Positions 32,438 to 36,208 of a DNA stretch of 36,208 nucleotides are shown piece by piece. The DNA comes from Bacteroidetes bacterium UBA3022 (GTDB taxonomy: Bacteria > Bacteroidota > Bacteroidia > Chitinophagales > BACL12), in assembly GCA_002346225.1 (NCBI GenBank), contig DDYY01000031.1, positions 1 through 36,208 of the forward strand, read 5' to 3'. Under the pieces are notes generated by a model. That model did not search any database. It was not told the origin of the DNA and saw only the letters and a list, made by a program, of their open reading frames with translations. The number at the start of each line of letters is the position of its first letter. The first letter of the stretch is position 1. Made by a program: the position numbers and the translations under genes.

Positions 32438-33193
32438 ATGAAAAAATTCTTACTGCCTGTGGTTTTGGTAACAATGACAACAGGCCTTTTTGCCCAGACG
32501 GACACAGATACATTAGATATGGATGAAATTGTGAATGAAGTGAACGTCGCCTCTCCTGACCGGGATCGGTTTGTATTCAATGTGCATTGGGATGGCTGGT
32601 TGGGTGCCGCCGATTCTATTGATGTGGGTGCGCTTTCCCGCGGTGTGGGCATACACTTTTTCTACGATATCCCTCTAGATGCTGCCAAGCAATTCAGTTT
32701 CGCTGCCGGTGTGGGTTGGAACAACTCGAATTACTATACCAAAGCGTTGTTTGCCAACGATTCATTAGGTAACACACAGGTGATACCTTTTAACGAGTCG
32801 CAAACAGTTACCCGCAGTAAAATAGTACTGAACTACGTGGAAGTTCCGGTGGAATTCCGCTTCCGCACCAAGCCCAATACCAAAGGCAATAGCTTTAAGG
32901 TGGCAGTTGGCTTCAAAGGCGGTTATCAGTTTGCCAACCACACCAAATATGTGGGCGACGACTATATCCTCAACGAAAACAACCAAATTATTTCTGTAGA
33001 TGGCGATTCAGAAATCAAATTCAAACGCTATCGTTTTGATAATCTATCCGCCCTGCAATACGGTCCTACTTTCCGCATCGGATATGGCAATGTCAATCTC
33101 GAAGCCTATTACGGACTGGGAAACATCTTCCAGGATGGACAAGGTCCGACAGGAAACCCATTGCAGATAGGCGTTTCATTCAATCCCTTCTAA
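32438..33193 (+). CDS. outer-membrane beta-barrel protein (porin-family-like)
   Basis: About 251 aa, or 255 if the ATG at 32426 is used. It has a signal peptide (MKKFLLPVVLVTMTTGLFAQ). The body alternates hydrophobic and polar residues as in an eight- to ten-stranded barrel: GIHFFYDIPLDAAKQFSFAAG, IVLNYVEVPVEFRFRTKP and VAVGFKGGYQF, with a last strand ending in NPF, a proper C-terminal Phe. It resembles the PorT/outer-membrane-beta-barrel families of Bacteroidota. Function unknown. A terminator follows it. Confidence 0.87.
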   Translation: MKKFLLPVVLVTMTTGLFAQTDTDTLDMDEIVNEVNVASPDRDRFVFNVHWDGWLGAADSIDVGALSRGVGIHFFYDIPLDAAKQFSFAAGVGWNNSNYYTKALFANDSLGNTQVIPFNESQTVTRSKIVLNYVEVPVEFRFRTKPNTKGNSFKVAVGFKGGYQFANHTKYVGDDYILNENNQIISVDGDSEIKFKRYRFDNLSALQYGPTFRIGYGNVNLEAYYGLGNIFQDGQGPTGNPLQIGVSFNPF

Positions 33194-33216
33194 AAGCATA
33201 TCCATTATAAAAAAAG

Positions 33217-33255
33217 CAACCCTGCTCCATCATTGTGGCAGGGTTGTTTATTTTT
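33217..33255 (+). terminator. terminator of OMP gene
   Basis: CAACCCTGC (33217-33225), a 12-base loop, GCAGGGTTG (33238-33246), then TTTATTTTTA. The T-tract contains the -7-like element of the next gene. Confidence 0.85.
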
Positions 33256-33256
33256 A
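33249..33256 (+). promoter_or_regulatory. -7-like element of meaB
   Basis: TATTTTTA within the T-tract of the upstream terminator, 6 bases before the ATG. It is one base off the consensus. Confidence 0.35.
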
Positions 33257-33262
33257 GGGCAG

Positions 33263-34255
33263 ATGTTACCGGATACACTCACCGCACAGCAATACTTCGA
33301 AGGAATTCGCAAGGGCGATACGGTGTTATTGTCACGCGCTATCACTTTGCTGGAAAGCACTTTGCCGGCACACAGAATCCTGGCCAATGAACTGCTGCAA
33401 CTTTGTCTCCCTTACAGCGGAGGCAGCCTGCGCATAGGGATAACCGGTGTACCAGGTGTGGGCAAGAGTACTTTCATTGAAAAACTGGGGCAGTTGATGG
33501 TGGCAGAAGGCAAGCGGCTCGCGGTACTGGCCATCGATCCGAGCTCCAGGAAAACACGCGGCAGTATACTGGGCGACAAGACCCGAATGGAGGCATTGTC
33601 GCAGGATAAATCGGTTTTCATACGACCTTCACCGGCAGGAACTGCATTAGGTGGTGTGGGCAGTGCTACCCGGGAAACTATTCTCGTGCTCGAAGCAGCC
33701 GGCTACGATTACCTGTTTGTAGAAACGGTTGGTGTCGGTCAAAGCGAAGTGGCAGTATATGGCATGACAGATATTTTCCTGTTACTGCTGATTGCCGGTG
33801 CAGGCGATGAGTTACAGGGCATCAAGCGCGGCATCATGGAAATGGCCGACATTATCGCTGTCAATAAAGCTGATGGCGACAATGTGCAACGCGCCAATGC
33901 CACCCGAATGGATTTCCAACGCGCATTGCATCTGTTCAGAGCATCTGAATCGGGATGGACAGCTGCTGTTACAGCCTGCTCGGCACTAACCGGCGAAGGA
34001 TTGATGGAAATCAGGAATATGCTGTCAGAATACGAAATAGCAACCCGCAAAAGTGGTTATTTTACAACTAAAAGGCAGCAACAACTGGTTGAATGGTTTG
34101 ATAGCGGTTTGCAGGAGCAAATCATCAACAGATTTCGCAGTAATCCTGCCAATGCTATGGTAATTGAACGTTTGCGCCAGCAAGTGGTAAGCGGTGAACA
34201 ATTGCCTACACCCGCACTTTCAATGCTTTGGACGATATTATCGAATAAAGCCTGA
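33263..34255 (+). CDS. meaB: methylmalonyl-CoA mutase GTPase chaperone MeaB
   Basis: A G3E-family P-loop GTPase of 330 aa that loads and protects the B12-dependent methylmalonyl-CoA mutase. The start at 33263 (MLPDTLTAQQYFEGIRKGD) is preferred to one 10 codons upstream that lies inside the terminator stem. Walker A is GVPGVGKST (about 64-72); LAIDPSS, FVETVGVGQSEVAV and the NKAD specificity motif follow in order, and a C-terminal dimerisation arm ends the protein. With the epimerase at 13569 it indicates a methylmalonyl-CoA pathway. The mutase genes are not next to it. Confidence 0.94.
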   Translation: MLPDTLTAQQYFEGIRKGDTVLLSRAITLLESTLPAHRILANELLQLCLPYSGGSLRIGITGVPGVGKSTFIEKLGQLMVAEGKRLAVLAIDPSSRKTRGSILGDKTRMEALSQDKSVFIRPSPAGTALGGVGSATRETILVLEAAGYDYLFVETVGVGQSEVAVYGMTDIFLLLLIAGAGDELQGIKRGIMEMADIIAVNKADGDNVQRANATRMDFQRALHLFRASESGWTAAVTACSALTGEGLMEIRNMLSEYEIATRKSGYFTTKRQQQLVEWFDSGLQEQIINRFRSNPANAMVIERLRQQVVSGEQLPTPALSMLWTILSNKA

Positions 34256-34445
34256 GCGAAATCGAATGGTAAGTGCGCCTGTTTTCCCACAGGTTCTTTC
34301 CTGTTATAGCTTCGCATGGCCAATTGTCTATTGTATAAAAGGCAAGATGCCGGTTGAAATTGAGAAAAGTCACCGTTTGTCCTGATGTCTGTCATGCTAT
34401 TGAGGTTGTAAGCCCGGCATCTTTACATCCATAAACCAATAGACT

Positions 34446-34640
34446 ATGGACTTTGTAAACAATCTGAGTTTTGATGAAATAATGCTGCGTTACGCAGTTA
34501 TGATAGTGTTGGGAATCGTTGCGGGTGTAACTATGCAATACTGGATGATTATTCCTACCATGGCCGTATTTCTTATGGCTGTATTAGGTTACTGTCCGGT
34601 TAAAGCGTTTTTTACAAGAAGGAAAGCCGCACATTCATAA
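34446..34640 (+). CDS. small two-span membrane protein (DUF2892-like)
   Basis: A 64-aa protein with two closely spaced membrane spans (MLRYAVMIVLGIVAGVTM and MIIPTMAVFLMAVLGYC), ending YCPVKAFFTRRKAAHS. The final CP followed by a basic tail is typical of the DUF2892/YgaP-type transmembrane module. CATCTTTA at about 34419 is a weak -7 resemblance. It is a single gene with its own terminator. Confidence 0.7.
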   Translation: MDFVNNLSFDEIMLRYAVMIVLGIVAGVTMQYWMIIPTMAVFLMAVLGYCPVKAFFTRRKAAHS

Positions 34641-34664
34641 ACGAATACCGTTTCTCAAGCGGTA

Positions 34665-34691
34665 GGCAACTTATACAAGTTGTCTTTCTTT
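34665..34691 (+). terminator. terminator of DUF2892-like gene
   Basis: Stem 34665-34672/34677-34684 (GGCAACTT with AAGTTGTC), loop ATAC, then TTTCTTT. It is 25 bases after the stop codon. Confidence 0.8.
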
Positions 34692-34702
34692 GAGTATGCC
34701 TG

Positions 34703-34737
34703 AAACCGTCTCTTAATAGGGGGCGGTTTTTTTATTT
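34703..34737 (+). terminator. second plus-strand hairpin terminator
   Basis: AAACCGTC pairs with GGCGGTTT (34722-34729), followed by a T-tract to 34737. It overlaps the 3' end of the convergent kinase gene (stop at 34732), so it acts in the plus direction as a backup. Confidence 0.7.
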
Positions 34738-35079
34738 CAAATAGGGAAGAAAAACAATAGCGCCTACCGTTAATGCTGTGAAGGCGGCTATCAGAACAGC
34801 ACCAGCAGCAATGTCTTTTACCTTGCCTATAGCAGCATGGTGCTCAGGGTGTAAATGATTGCAAAGTGATTCTATTGCCTCATTAATCATTTCTGCCACT
34901 ACCACCAGGGCAATAACCAGCACAATTGCCACCCACTCATTCCGTGAAATGCCGAGAATGCTCCCACCCACAATGGCCAATGCAGCAGCAGAAAAGTGCC
35001 AGCGCATATTACTGCAGTGGCGCAGAAATACCACAATTCCATTTAATGCGTAGCCTATAAAAGCAAATCTTTGCTTCAT
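34732..35079 (-). CDS. dgkA: diacylglycerol/undecaprenol kinase family protein
   Basis: A 115-aa integral membrane kinase with three spans. EMINEAIESLCNHL holds the metal-binding Glu motif and KVKDIAAGAVLIAA the second conserved motif of the DgkA family. MRWHFSAAALAIV is the typical N-terminal span. In many bacteria with this family the substrate is undecaprenol rather than diacylglycerol; I cannot tell here. Its start overlaps the end of the EEP hydrolase gene by 4 bases. Confidence 0.92.
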   Translation of the reverse strand: MKQRFAFIGYALNGIVVFLRHCSNMRWHFSAAALAIVGGSILGISRNEWVAIVLVIALVVVAEMINEAIESLCNHLHPEHHAAIGKVKDIAAGAVLIAAFTALTVGAIVFLPYLK

Positions 35080-36059
35080 CGTTTTTTGATTTTGTAATAT
35101 CCCGAAATGCCCAGATGGTTAGATGTAGAAGGTGCCAGCGCAGTGAAGGCAAGGCATTGAATATTCGGTGTATGCATAAGGTAGTCAATAGGGAGTTGGA
35201 CGAGCATAGACTGAGACGGATAGGTTGCAGACAAGTCTTTTCGGCTGTCAATCATAGAAGTGCGTTTGCAGAATTCAGTGATATGCGTACTCCAGGGAAC
35301 TGCATTGAGGTCGCCTGCCAGTATGGATGGGGTTGCCGGATTGCCCATCAGTTCTGCAAGATAAGCAAACTCTTTTCGTTGCTTTTCAAAGCCCTTTTCG
35401 CTGGTGGGGGTGGAGGTTGTAGCAGCGTAAACGTGCATTTTTTTTCCGTTAAACGACAGGTTGGCCCATAAAACCGGGAATGCAAAGTCGTTAAAAATAT
35501 GTGTACTGTCGAAAGGTATGCGGCTGTAAAGGGCAATACCGAAGCCGGGAACATCCATAGCCCGCAGCACATACGGGTAGGAAGGGCGAAGCAGGCTATC
35601 GGCCAGGGCTCCTGCTTCGGGTCGTAGTTCCTGCAGCGAAATAATGTCCACATCTGTCTGCAAGGCGTCATCTATTAGCATCTCCAGATGTTTATTATGC
35701 TCCTTTACATTAAAGTGAGCGATGGAAAAATCAGACTGTTTTTTTACCTTATCTGAGACTGTTTTTTCTTCCTGTATAGTTTCGGGAGCTTGTCCTGGAC
35801 GGAAATACTGCCAGATTCCGGGAAATAAAATCAGACAGGCTATTACGCTGCCGGTGGTCATGAGTTTGTTACCCCTTATAAAAAAGAAAATGGTTAACAC
35901 TGTCACTACAATGGCAGCAGGAATCCTAAGAGCATTCAATGCACCTGCTACAAAGTTATTTTCTGTCACAATTGCAAGGCAAAATAGCCATAAAATAACA
36001 ATAAATAGCAATTCCACCCAATTGAGTCTTATAAAACGAAATAGCAATTTTATTGACAT
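35076..36059 (-). CDS. membrane-anchored endonuclease/exonuclease/phosphatase protein
   Basis: A 327-aa protein. Residues 1-95 have three membrane spans with short loops, then a charged linker (EEKTVSDKVKKQS). The rest is an EEP-family hydrolase: FSIAHFNVKEHNK, SLQELRPEA with the metal-binding Glu, LAGDLNAVPWS with the catalytic Asp and Asn, PIDYLMHTP, and a final TSNHLGIS. The last motif is usually S-D-H; here it is S-N-H, a known variant. It is probably a lipid or phospho-ester hydrolase facing the periplasm. It heads an operon with the dgkA-like gene. Confidence 0.9.
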   Translation of the reverse strand: MSIKLLFRFIRLNWVELLFIVILWLFCLAIVTENNFVAGALNALRIPAAIVVTVLTIFFFIRGNKLMTTGSVIACLILFPGIWQYFRPGQAPETIQEEKTVSDKVKKQSDFSIAHFNVKEHNKHLEMLIDDALQTDVDIISLQELRPEAGALADSLLRPSYPYVLRAMDVPGFGIALYSRIPFDSTHIFNDFAFPVLWANLSFNGKKMHVYAATTSTPTSEKGFEKQRKEFAYLAELMGNPATPSILAGDLNAVPWSTHITEFCKRTSMIDSRKDLSATYPSQSMLVQLPIDYLMHTPNIQCLAFTALAPSTSNHLGISGYYKIKKR

Positions 36060-36208
36060 ACTGACCGCAAAATTGCTATGATTAAAGAGAACATGATGAA
36101 TATAATCATTATCTCATTTCAAATATTTTGAAAATGAATTGAAAGATGACAACTTCTCTATTAAATTTATCGTACTTAAGTCAAAATGTAAGTACCCCCA
36201 AAAATCGG
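36060..36208. other. intergenic, window edge
   Basis: 149 AT-rich bases upstream of the EEP gene. CAAAATTG at 36068-36075 reads CAATTTTG on the minus strand, one base off the -7 consensus, and may be that gene's promoter. Nothing else recognised. Confidence 0.35.

Overview
The window reads as a chromosomal segment of a Bacteroidota bacterium; the class cannot be fixed from sequence alone. The signs are a secreted protein with a type IX secretion (T9SS) C-terminal sorting domain, several matches to the Bacteroidota -7 promoter element TAnnTTTG, almost no Shine-Dalgarno sequences, several TTG/GTG starts, and families typical of the phylum (NifU-type scaffold protein, DUF3179, DUF6090-like, TAnnTTTG-driven outer-membrane barrel). 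Most of it is ordinary housekeeping DNA. No phage, transposase, integrase or CRISPR array is visible.

Layout: 1-400 no recognised gene. 401-3953 (minus) a TolC outer-membrane channel and an HlyD/MacA-type adaptor without their inner-membrane pump, then a pirin. 4109-8279 (plus) UvrD/PcrA helicase, overlapping a sulfotransferase-like P-loop protein, then a class IV aminotransferase. 8387-10624 (plus) acyl carrier protein, FabF and RNase III. 10627-13410 (minus) a DUF6090-like membrane protein, then the iscS-iscU-iscA Fe-S assembly operon. 13569-14443 (plus) methylmalonyl-CoA epimerase overlapping a secreted YCII-like protein. 14451-16646 (minus) a LUD protein, an LpxH-like hydrolase and a secreted propeller-like protein. 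16787-19587 (minus) a NifU-like scaffold protein, and a radA-comF pair. 19659-25109 (plus) a HerA/DUF853 ATPase, OmpA-like lipoprotein, TatC, RpiB and an M28 peptidase. 25115-28417 an MFS carrier, a lipoprotein and the T9SS cargo. 28457-31105 a DUF3179 protein, and divergent from it an AT-rich nitroreductase and alpha/beta hydrolase pair.

31192-32059 is the most unusual part. Two tRNA genes, tRNA(CAT), probably Ile2, and tRNA-Val(GAC), are each followed by a tandem array that repeats the 3' part of that same tRNA plus its downstream spacer (156-bp and 120-bp periods). In the tRNA-Val array the T-arm of each copy is replaced by a perfect palindrome. The rest (32438-36059) carries an outer-membrane barrel protein, the MeaB GTPase (a functional partner of the epimerase 20 kb away), a small membrane protein, a diacylglycerol/undecaprenol kinase and a membrane-anchored EEP hydrolase.

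Several genes have a -7-like element only 4-6 bases before the start codon, suggesting leaderless or near-leaderless transcripts. All functions are assigned by reading motifs; no database search was run.
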